A stretch of DNA of 64,000 nucleotides, from NCBI GenBank assembly GCA_034769895.1, contig CM068374.1:357465802-357529801 (forward strand). The letters run 5' to 3'. Of the stretch, positions 12,235 to 21,230 are shown piece after piece (position 1 is the first letter of the stretch; the number at the start of each line of letters is the position of its first letter). The notes under the pieces are model-generated. The model saw only the letters and a program-made list of their open reading frames with translations, did not search any database and had not been told where the DNA came from. The position numbers were made by a program, and so were the translations under genes. This stretch comes from Magicicada septendecula. Taxonomy: Eukaryota > Arthropoda > Insecta > Hemiptera > Cicadidae.

Positions 12235-12794
12235 TTTAAAAATACATTATGATTTGTTTCTTACATCAATTATGTATAGATGTGATACCAACAACTGTTT
12301 AAATATATTAAAATAGATGTGAAATAAAATTAAACATACAATTGTGTATTTATATATATTAAAATACATGAAAAATGTACGAATTATAGGTATGAGTATA
12401 CAGTAGTAATGTCTCATGAGAATTAGAAGGGAATAGAAAAAGCAAAGATGTGCCCATTGTATTATTTGTTTGAATTTTTTACAAAAAATGTTTGAACTCT
12501 CAATTCATGAAGAGTTTGAATTATTCCTTTAACTTGTAAAAGTGGAAAAGTGCAATACAGTAATAAGACATAAAATACCTCAACCAAACAGTGGAAACAC
12601 TCAGATCAGTTAAAGAAAGTTAATCTGATATATGGTTTTGATATATCTAATTCTGGTTACTACTTGGTCTCATGCATTTTCTTTCTGTAAAGATCAATTG
12701 GAACTGTTAATATTAATTTAATATTTTCTTACATGTTATATGTGAAAAGTAGGCTACTGTTTGTGAATGTATGTATCCCTGAATTTTTCATTTT

Positions 12795-13190
12795 ACTTCC
12801 ATGTTCTATACGGAAATGGAAGTATGGTGATGGCAAAAAAAATTGTGTTCGAGATGATTGCAGATTCTGATTGTACTACCCTCAAAAACATGAAAAAGCC
12901 ATTTTTCGAAAAGTGTGTGCCTGTAATTTTTTTTATGGCAAACGATAACAGCCGCAAATTCAAACAGAGTCAAATAATTTTTTGCATACAGCTCTGATTT
13001 GTAGAGTACTCAAGACCTATTGATTTTGGTGAAATCGGTTAAGGGAAAGGGGTAGTTTACCTGCAACGTTTCTTTTTAATCAAGGGTAATTTTTACTTCC
13101 ATGTTCCTTAAGGAAATGGAAGTATGGTGATGGGAAAAAAAATCGTGTTCGAGATTATTGCAGATTCTGATTGTACTACCCTCAAAACAT
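12795..13190 (+). mobile_element. Two HINE-like 5' ends in tandem, the second truncated
   Basis: The first head starts at 12795 and is followed by one core unit. A second head starts at 13095 immediately after the T-run that follows the core. It is cut off at CTCAAAACAT (13190), where Penelope-like sequence begins. The matching 3' end reappears at 15241-15299. Confidence 0.8.
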
Positions 13191-15240
13191 AATTAATGCT
13201 TGATGCCTTTACTTGGTGAAAATCCATTGTAAATTATAGTAAAAAATAAAACCATAAAATAGTTTTTGTGATTTCCACTCGTCAATTTATTAAAATTATA
13301 AAACCATGACAGCTGTTTCGGCAACACAGTGCCTTCATCAGATGGTATAAGCTGACTAATTTTCGTACAAACGATACAGAATATAAAATATAATACAAGT
13401 GCTGTTGTATAGAGAGCGATAGTAATCTCGTGTCAATAAGATTTATACACATTACACAAACATATAACATAACATATACCAAGTCTATTTATACAAATTA
13501 AGCAGAGGCGAGCTATTTAGATCTAACTGATCATTTAATAATACATTTAAATATTTGTGTTTATTAATTTCAAGGGTTTCTAATAAATCAAGCTTTGGAC
13601 CTTTATCAGATAAATGTAAAATTTCAAAATTGTCATTATAACTATGGTCTTTTTCTAACAAGTGATTTGCATAATTTGATTTGCCATCATTATATCTAAA
13701 ACTATAATTGTGACCATACATTCTTTTTTCGAAAGATCTACCTGTCTGTCCGATATACACTTTATTACAAGACCCACAGGATAATTTGTATACACCAGAC
13801 TTTTGCAGTTTATCTGTTTTACTCTTATTATTTTTAATATATTTTCGCAAAGAAGACTGCATCTTAAAAGCTATATTTACATTCCTTTGTGTGAAATATT
13901 TACCAATATTATCAGAAGCAGAACCTATGTAAGTGAGAGTGTGATATCTTTTAATCTGTGTTGAGGGAGGGTAAACTAGTTTTAAAGCTTGTGAATAAAA
14001 TTTGTTGTTTAACAAGTGATCTATGAGGCTAGGTTGGTAACCATTGTTGACAGCTATTTGTTTAATAATGTTAAGTTCTGATTGGAAATTTGAGTCTGAT
14101 AATGGAATACTAACTAGTCTGTGGATAAAACTGTGAAAAGCAGCCAATTTATGTGAGTATGGATGTGTGGAAGTAATGTGTATTGTCATATCTGTATGTG
14201 TAGGCTTATGAAAAATACCGAAGTCTAATTTATTATTGCATTTTGTTATTGTAAGGTCTAAAAAATTGATACTATTGTTATCTTCTAATTCTAAGGTAAA
14301 GCTAATATTTTTGTGTAAATTGTTAATAAAATTAAGAAAGATCTGTAATTGTCTACGTGTACCTAGAAAAATTGCTAAAATATCGTCCACATATCTATAC
14401 CAAAAAATAAACAATTTGAAATAAGGGTGTGCTCTAATTTTAGTTTCTATGTAGTCCATAAAGATTTCAGCTGCCAAAGGGCTAAGTGGATTTCCCATTG
14501 CAAGCCCTTCTTTGCCAATATAGATCTTTCCATTAAATTCAAAGTAGTTTTGATTAAGGCAAACCTTCAGTAAATTCAAGATATCCTCTCTCATAAAGGG
14601 GTTATTACAATTTTCAATTAATAATTTTTCTACAATATCTATTACATCAGTCGGTGGAATACTCGGAAACAAAATTTTCACATCAAATGATAATAAAACA
14701 GCTTTGTCTGGGATATGCGAATCTTTAATTCTGTTAATTAAGTCTAGTGAATTTTTAATACTATGTGTTGATTGAAATTTGCATTGTGTTTGTATAATCT
14801 TAATTAGTCTTTTAGATAATTTAACAGAAGGAGCAGTTACATATGATACCACTGGTCTAATTGGATGGTTATCCTTATGCAATTTAATTAAAGAGTAAAG
14901 CTTTGGTGGCTGAGGATTCATTACCGATAAAAAATCCAAATCTCGATTATCAAAGAAAGAACAATTCTTTATAGCCTGTTTAACATCTATTTGAAATTTA
15001 AAAGTCGGGTTAATATCAATGGGTTCAAAAGAGTTCAAACATTCAAGTGTCTTGTTTACATATTCGCCTTTGTCGATAGCAATAACAGTATTGTCCTTGT
15101 CAGCGCGGGTAAATATTATATTATTAACTACAGATTTTCTCTTAATTGAATTAATAGTTAGTCTATTTTTATTGTTAAATGGTAGAGTCTTAATTTGTTT
15201 AGCATAAAGAGAAGTTAATTTAAATATTTCGTTTTCAATA
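13191..15240 (-). mobile_element. Penelope-like retroelement (PLE), 5'-truncated, enclosed by HINE-like ends
   Basis: About 2.05 kb on the minus strand: reverse transcriptase plus GIY-YIG gene, then a 3' region with a hammerhead ribozyme. The high-coordinate side is cut abruptly at the constant HINE 3' end and the low-coordinate side at a HINE head. 5' truncation is usual for PLE insertions, but the position exactly between the two ends of another element is notable. Confidence 0.85.
13296..13350 (-). ncRNA. Hammerhead ribozyme in the 3' region of the PLE
   Basis: Minus strand, 5' to 3': stem I strand UUAUA..CCAU; core CUGAUGA; stem II GGC/GCC closing ACUGUGUU; GAAA; self-complementary stem III CAGCUG; then UC. 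Cleavage is predicted between plus positions 13308 and 13307. The stem I partner is AUGG..UAUAA. All invariant core bases are present, stem I pairs 4 bp and then 5 bp across an internal loop. A loopless palindromic stem III is typical of the dimer-acting hammerheads known from PLEs. Orientation is the same as the RT gene, as expected. Confidence 0.85.
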
Positions 15241-15244
15241 TGAT
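13485..15244 (-). CDS. Penelope-like reverse transcriptase with C-terminal GIY-YIG endonuclease, N-terminally truncated
   Basis: The open frame reads from just inside the truncation (stop near 15245) to TAA at 13485, about 585 codons. No true start codon is present. The N-terminal part shows RADKDNTVIAIDKGEYVNKT, the conserved PLE block before the RT fingers. The RT core includes PLSPLAAEIF and the catalytic YVDD (about 14382-14393). The C-terminus carries a GIY-YIG nuclease: YKLSCGSC, VYIGQTGRSFEKR and the downstream N-H-LLEKDH segment (about 13640-13800). Known role of the family: the endonuclease nicks target DNA and the RT primes cDNA synthesis there. The frame has no internal stop, so this copy is fairly young, yet it lacks the N-terminal third and cannot act alone. 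Confidence 0.9.
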
Positions 15245-15299
15245 TTTAAATATAAATCTTAGAACATGGAAGTCATAAATGGTTCTCCATACCGATATT
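15241..15299 (+). mobile_element. HINE-like 3' end adjoining the truncated PLE
   Basis: It starts at TGATTTTAAATATAAATC and contains GAACATGGAAGT, a weakened hairpin (AAATGG-TTCT-CCATAC) and CGATATT. It follows PLE coding sequence with no intervening HINE sequence. Confidence 0.85.
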
Positions 15300-15825
15300 C
15301 TACATATGTACCTGAGTTGTAGAAGAATCGAGGTCTATTGATTTTGGTGAAGATCAGTTACGTGGGAAAGGGTAGTTTCCCTGAAACATTTTTTTTGTAA
15401 CAAGAGTAAAGTACTTAATTTTGATAAATAAAGTATCCTGATAAGACGATCTTAATAATCCTCTGTAGAAACGTAGATGAAATATCTATAAATGAAGAGG
15501 CTAGTTGAACGGGGTGGGGGTAATTTTCTATAAATAAAAATTATAGTAGAAGGGGGAGAGGATAATTTTTATGTGTCCTATGTTATCGGCAACAAAGTAG
15601 TAGTTTGTTGTTAAAATTCCTTCCCGGGCTGTTTGGCCGTAGTCCAATGTTTTCTGCAAAACCAGACGTTTCGGCAGTGCCGTCGACTGCCATCATCAGT
15701 GAAAATCGAGTGCGATAACGTGTGGTGGTATACGTTAGTGACCACAGTACTGTTTCTATGGCGAACAATAACTGCCGCATATTCAAAGAGAATCAAATAA
15801 TGTTTTGCATACATTCCTGAATGTT
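15300..15825 (+). mobile_element. HINE-like fragment: core unit, hammerhead half, then a core-unit start
   Basis: It begins inside a core unit and runs through the unique 3' half with a hammerhead. At about 15750 it jumps back into a core unit (TTTCTATGGCGAAC). It is interrupted near 15825 by the TIR element, and the core unit resumes at about 21232 (ACTCAAGGTCTG). Confidence 0.8.
15658..15704 (-). ncRNA. Hammerhead-like ribozyme motif, best-preserved HINE copy
   Basis: Minus strand: CUGAUGA (plus 15693-15699), stem II GGCAGU/ACUGCC of 6 perfect pairs with a 7-nt loop, GAAA, then CGUC with predicted cleavage at plus 15665/15664. Adjacent stem I pairs are UGG with (U)CA, only 3 pairs before an asymmetric loop. 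The core is intact; stem I is weaker than in the PLE copy. Confidence 0.65.
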
Positions 15826-15839
15826 TACGTATAGAGCGT

Positions 15840-15952
15840 AGGCTAGTGTATACCCCCCATCCCCCCCCGTGGGAATTTCTGACTCACATATTTTTTTGTT
15901 GGTATTGCCAATTAGTTTAAGTTTTTAGTTGTTTGCCCCTTATCAATTACAG
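15840..15952. repeat. Left terminal inverted repeat of the nuclease-encoding element
   Basis: Pairs with 21119-21218 at roughly 85-90% over about 95 bp. Inside it, 15953-16130 holds several CTGGAAAA/TTTTCC motifs in both orientations, which could be subterminal binding repeats. Confidence 0.8.
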
Positions 15953-17266
15953 CGTATCCCTGGAAAACCTGGAAAATCACGGAAATACAGGGAAAATGAC
16001 TTTTTTGAATTCATTCCCATTTCAATCAAATTTTTAGTTAAAGAAGGTATATTTATAACCAATATTTTTTGCAGAAGTTCTTCCCCTAGTTTTCCCTGGT
16101 TTTCTAGGAAAATACCTGGAAAATGAAATTATTAGTCACATATTCTTCCATTTTTTTATTGTCAATATGAACCTTAACACAAAATTCTTATTACATGAGT
16201 ATAAATGAAAATATCCAAGTTATAATAATGAAAATTAAAACTTTTAATCTCAAAATTAAATAACATCATTTAATTTTATAACAGCATTTGTAATCTGCAG
16301 TCTTCTTCTTCATCCTCATTTAGTATATTGGATAAGTTAACTAGTTCTGGCTCATCTTCATCCTCAAACTCATCTGGATTAAAGCTTTCCATAACGTCGG
16401 TTAGTTCATGTGGCAATGGATCCTCTTTAATCCAATCAAACTTAAATTGTCCATTCTCCAACTTCCAGCCATGTTCCACTGTAGTTGGTGTTATGGGTTT
16501 AGCGATGTGTGCATTATTCCATATGTAGCACTGGTAGTTTACACGGCTGATGTGGTTTTCAAGTGAAGCTTTGCAAGGAGGTAGTAGACTCAGATCGACA
16601 CCTTGTGTATTTGGCTGTGCAAATGTCATTGTGGGAGAGTATTTTTGTGTGAACAAATCGTACTGTAGCTTATTTATATCTGTGTATTCCTGATTACTGT
16701 ACATGCAACAGACGAATTCCTCTAGGCCTGTCAGTAACATGTCTGTAATTGTAAGTGATGATCCTAATGATCTAAGAATAGGTATGAATTTTGGAAAACT
16801 TTTCCAATTTAGATTTCACTGACAACTTTCCATGACGAACAAAAGAACTGTTAGTGTCGCATCCGGATAATGCATGCATGTTCAGCATAGCATGGCTCAT
16901 TGCTACACCTAAATCCCGAGAAATGAAGGTGACATTAATGACTCTTCGTTTGTTTCCAGTTCCTGTATCAAACAGTAACACGTTTTTAATTTTGTTGGCG
17001 TACCTTAATAACAACATAAAAATATCTGTGTCTGGTGACCTAATTCTGATAGGCAAATTGTCTTGACAGGATTGAGAACCATGGAAGCAATGTAATATAA
17101 TTTTAGTATCCGCTTCTTCTTGTGAAGAACATAGCTCTTCTTGTATAGTATACTTCACAGTTGAACCGTCTTCGCTAGCAAACAATGTGCACTGATCATT
17201 GTGTGATAAGTAAATGCTTGTACCATGAAAGTAGTGGGCATAATTGTCTTGCTTTCATTCATTATA

Positions 17267-17862
17267 CAGGGTGATTCACGAAGAAACGGAAATACTTCGT
17301 GAGATGAATCTACATCGAAAAATAAGAAAAAAAGTTCATATAAACATAGGTCCGGAAATGCTTCGTTAGCGAGTTACAGCTAGCGAAATATTTCGCCTGG
17401 AATTCAATTCCCTAGGTGAAATGAGGTCGTCCTGAATTTTTTAGGACTTTAATTAAGGGGCGAAAGTGGTAGTTTCTTAAGGTATTTGACCTGACAAATC
17501 GAATAAACAGGTCCCAGAACCATATCTGCAATAGTTTTTGAGAAATCTGGTGTAGAACGGAAATAAATTGGGGTGAAAACCCCGATTTTATGTTTGACGT
17601 ACAATAACATTGTTAAATGGGTAATAAACACCTAATTCTTTTGAACTAAATTTGCAGAAAATTTAATTCTGAGAAATTTGATGTAAATGAAGTCAACTAC
17701 AAAACAAAAATAAGTTGCAAAAAATAAACTTTATTAACATCAAAATATCCGAAACTTGGCTGGAAAAATGCGTTAATTTGTATACTAGAAGAATAATACT
17801 TGTAATGTCCAAGAATATCTTCAAATAAAACAATAAAATAAAGTCAATAAATAATAAGATCT
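17267..17862. repeat. Left long TIR of the DD41D mariner
   Basis: Near-complete inverted copy of 19173-19772, with scattered substitutions and small indels. It ends a few bases from the transposase stop codon. Confidence 0.88.
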
Positions 17863-17867
17863 TATTT

Positions 17868-18922
17868 TTATAACAACTGTTCAAAATGTCCTCCGTCACT
17901 AATAACACAGTACTCTAATCGTTTTAAAATTCCTTGTGTGGCTCTTCTCAACGTATCCGGATTATTTTTTAGAATATCAAATGCATTGAAAATTCTTGCC
18001 TTCAATTCTACTTTTGTATTTACTTTTTGAGCGTATACTGACGATTTCATGTGGCCCCACACATAATAGTCCATTGTCGTCAGATCAGGTGATCTAGGAG
18101 GCCAATTAATTGGACCTTGTCGCCCAATCCAGTTGTTCCTGAATGTTGCATTCAAATAATTTCTAACTTCACGACAAAAATGTACAGGAGCCCCATCTAG
18201 CTGAAAAATCATTTCATGTCTTGTCACTAGTGAAATGTCTTCTAAACGTTTTGGTAGCTTATTTTCCAAAAAAAATAAATACTCGTTTCCCGTAAGGTGA
18301 CCTTAAAAAATAAATGGTCCAATCATATGCTTATCAATAATACCACACCAAACGTTTACAGAAAACCGATGTTGAAAACTGCATTCTACAGTCACATGTG
18401 GATTTTCAGAACTCCAGAGATGACTATTTCGCAAATTATTAATTCCATCTCTTGTAAATGTTGCCTCATCAGTAAATAAAATAGAACTTACTTTATGACG
18501 GTTCTCTTGAAGCCAGTGACAAAAATTTATACGCAGTGCAAAGTCGCCAGGCAGCAAATTGTGAACCTTCTGAAAGTGGTACGGGTAGAGATTTTCTTTG
18601 TCAAGTATTCGCCATACTGAACTCTGTGACAAACCAATGCGATTTGAAATACTTATCCCCGGGCTACGTTGAGCTTGCTGTATTACATCCTCCTCGTAAG
18701 CGATACGACGTTCTTCTTGTCTTTCAACTGAATAAGAACATGAAGGAAAAGAACCTGTTAAACGTAAACATTGAAAAACTGAAGCAAATGTTTCGGATTT
18801 GGAATCCTTCTATTAGGAAATCTTTCTTCATATTCGATCTTTGCTGCCTGCGAGTTTCCATTGCAGTATCCATAAATAAAAATTATGTAAGCATATTCCT
18901 CATTTGAAAACTGAAATGGCAT
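17868..18922 (-). pseudogene. Mariner transposase, DD41D type, broken
   Basis: The start is taken at ATG 18922 ([15 protein letters not shown]), matching the usual N-terminus of these transposases; an in-frame upstream extension to 18970 is unlikely. The N-terminal helix-turn-helix contains [12 protein letters not shown] and FPNRRIPN. After a frameshift near 18750 comes a second HTH with LSQSSVWRILDKENLYPYHFQ. Catalytic residues: D1 in LFTDEATF (18468-18470), D2 in QLDGAPVHF (18197), D3 in PRSPDLTTMDYY (18071), with 41 residues between D2 and D3. An in-frame TAA breaks the gene after GPFIF (about 18300). Ends GGHFEQLL. Both lesions make this copy inactive although all three acidic residues remain. 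Confidence 0.9.
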
Positions 18923-19172
18923 TTTGATAGCGCGGAACACAAATAGTTCAATTTCACGCACAATGGACAACTGCTACAACTTTAATAGTGTACAGAACTA
19001 TTCAAATTCTGAGCCAAAACATTGTGATTGTTGATCAGCTGTTAATACTGCCAACTTACAAAATAAAAAACCATTTACTGTATTTGTCCAATAATATTTT
19101 TATTTATTTTTTTTTTCAAAATTTGTTGGTAATATTATTAACTGTTTTTTATTCAACTTTTCTTGCGTTTAC

Positions 19173-19772
19173 AAGATCTTTTTAATTATGTATTTATTGA
19201 CTTATTGTTTTTTTGAAGATATTCTTGGACATTACAAGTATTATTCTTTTGGTATAAAAATTAACGCATTTTTCCGGCCAGGTTTCGGATATTTTGATGT
19301 TAATAAAGTTTATTTTTTGCAACTTATTTTTGTTTTGTAGTTGACTTTATTTACATCAATTTTCTCAGAATTAAATTTTCTACCAATTTAGTTCAAAAGA
19401 ATTAGGTGTTTATTACACATTTAACAATGTTATTGTACGTCAAACATAAAAAACGGGGTTTTCACCCCAATTTATTTTCGTTCTACACCAGATTTCTCAA
19501 AAACTATTGCAGATATGGTTCTGGGACCTATTTTATTCGATTTTTCAGCTCAAATACCTTAAGAAACTACCACTTTCGCCCCTTACTTAACGTCCTAAAA
19601 AATTCAGGACGACCTCATTTCACCTAGGGAATTGAATTCCAGGCGAAATATTTCGCTAGCTGTAACTCGCTAACGAAGCATTTCCGGACCTATGTTTATA
19701 TGAACTTTTTTTCTTATTTTTCGATGTAGATTCATCTCCCGAAGTATTTCCGTTTCTTCCTGAATCACCCTG
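19173..19772. repeat. Right long TIR of the DD41D mariner
   Basis: Reverse complement of the left TIR. Its outermost part adds the C-terminal ~25 residues (ILREMNLHRKIRKK...) to the interrupted host-element reading frame, a chance extension. Confidence 0.88.
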
Positions 19773-21118
19773 TATAAAATGCTGACAAGTTGTTCCTTAT
19801 TTTTGCCATTACTAAGGAATTTTTTCCAATCCCGAGGAATCTTGGTTTTAGGCCCTTTTATTAAGAATGTCTCTCCACAACCTCTTCTTAGTCTCTCAAT
19901 GTTTTTAATAGATACATCTGAGTAAGTATCCGCCACAAAATCTATCCTTTTACATTTTGGAAAGCGGCTTAAGACAATTTCGGCGAGCTCTCCAAAGGTT
20001 TCTGGAATGCTAATGAGAGCCTGAAAGTAAGCCATGCCATCAATCATATAAATGCATTCTTCAACCTTAGGAGGGTCGTCTACCACACCCTTGATCTCCA
20101 AAGCATGGAGTAGTTTGGCCTTGTCTGTTTTTGTAGGACACCCATCAGCAGTTGCTAATGCCCATGGTACTGGACCTAATGGATAGGACAAAAGCATCTC
20201 TAGGCTAATTTCACGTTCCTGGGACAGGAGCAAAGCTCGACCAAAAATATTTCTTTCTGCTCTTATCTCAACTAATCTGTTTTGTGAGGATGTAACAATT
20301 ATCTTCTCTTGAATACTCTTAAAAGTTTGAAGCTTTTCTCTCTTTAGTGGTTCATGAAATTTTTTATTCTTTAGAATAAATCTGTCTTGTAGGAAAGTGT
20401 TGTAGGCTGCTTTTCCCAGACTGTCTACATTTAGTAAATGCTCTTCAACCAATTCAGGTACAGGTCTTCCAGATGATAAACAGAACAGAGTATCCTTGTT
20501 GTCAACGTCAAATGGATTGATATATAGCTCAATGCCTTCCATTATTTCAAGACACTTTGCTCACTTCGTTTCATTTCTCCTGGTTGCAGGTCATGGTGAG
20601 AGGCATCTGATGTATGTAACATACTTGCTCTTTCAAATGACAACTCTACATATTTAGCATGTTCATGTCTTGTAATACACCAGTGCGCATATGCCCAGAA
20701 ATTTCTGCTGTAACCCACTATCCCGCCAGTACATTTGGCATATCTGTTGATTGTCTGTTCTATTGTGATGTCCACAGAATTTCTAGAACTTGGAACTTGT
20801 GATCTAGAGACACTGAAACCGTTATTACGAAGTAATTCTTCTGGTCCAGGGTGTGTCCTTTGCAGGTTCAAAAGGGTGAGTATGTGGACTACGAGATATC
20901 TGGCATAATTGTGATGGTTACATGCAAAGAAAAGGGGAATCATATCTTCTAAACATGCCAAGTGTAAGTCAAAGTTTCATCAAAGTTACTTTAGGCAAGT
21001 TTCATCAAAATCGTTAGAGCCGTTTTGGCGCTACAGTCTATAGAAAAACAAGTTTTTCGGCTATTGCGCAGCGGGTATTGAGCACAGGGTGTCTGATTTG
21101 GTACACAGGCATCGGAGG

Positions 21119-21230
21119 CTGTAATTGATAAGAGGCAAACAACTAAAACCTTAAACTAGATGGCAATAGCAACAAAAAAATATGAGAGTCGGAAATTCCC
21201 ATGGAGGGGGGAGGGTTTCATATTGGTAGC
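21119..21230. repeat. Right terminal inverted repeat of the nuclease-encoding element
   Basis: Reverse complement of the left end, from CTGTAATTGATAAG (21119) to the GGAGGGGGGAGGG run near 21215. The last ~15 bp are less similar. Confidence 0.8.

Larger units (their letters stand above)
17267..19772 (-). mobile_element. DD41D Tc1/mariner element with ~0.6-kb terminal inverted repeats
   Basis: Ends are CAGGGTGATTCA at 17267 and its complement finishing at 19772, with TA outside both (17265-17266, 19773-19774). The inverted repeats run about 17267-17862 and 19173-19772. That is some 600 bp each and unusually long compared with the tens of bp common in mariners. A transposase gene lies between them on the minus strand. 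It is inserted in the gene of the 15.8-21.2 kb element. Confidence 0.92.
16276..20961 (-). pseudogene. Uncharacterised transposon-type protein with FEN/PIN-nuclease-like motifs, split by a mariner
   Basis: Minus-strand pieces in order. 20961-20542 has HNYARYLVVHI, DITIEQTINRYAK and GGIVGYSRN. A +1 frame change at 20542 follows. 20542-about 19775 has SSGRPVPELVEEHL, KREKLQTF, RNIFGRALLLSQER, PLGPVPWALATADG, DFVADTY..SIKNIERLRRG and KFLSNGKNKEQL. A mariner intervenes. 17185-16772 has SSQEEADTKIILHC, IRSPDTDIFMLLL and LSGCDTNSSF. 16740-16276 has LPPCKASLENHISRVNYQC and an acidic tail. This motif series is a widespread, multicopy, uncharacterised family in invertebrates and fish (known to me from memory). 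The acidic triplets EADT, SPDTD and GCDT look like a FEN1/PIN metal site (inference). Rejoining across the mariner shows a TGA where a Trp is expected, so the gene was already decaying. The N-terminus is probably missing. Confidence 0.75.
15826..21230 (-). mobile_element. TIR-bounded DNA element encoding a FEN/PIN-nuclease-like protein
   Basis: Long imperfect inverted ends: about 15840-15952 on the left and 21119-21218 on the right. They share GTGGGAATTTC (left) with its complement, CAAACAACTAAAA-type sequence, and CTGTAATTGATAAG. The outermost part is a C-rich run. The element splits a HINE core unit (left part ends near CCTGAATG, right part resumes ACTCAAGG), which proves insertion. After subtracting the 2.5-kb mariner inside, the element is about 2.9 kb. 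The single gene reads on the minus strand. No DDE or other classic transposase is visible; the superfamily is unknown to me. Outer limits are uncertain by about 15 bp. Confidence 0.75.

Noticed and set aside
15019-15207. Plus-strand short frames opposite the PLE gene
   Set aside because: They are shadows of the minus-strand RT frame.
17449-17631. Short frames in the mariner TIRs
   Set aside because: They lie in the non-coding inverted repeats and are present on both sides.
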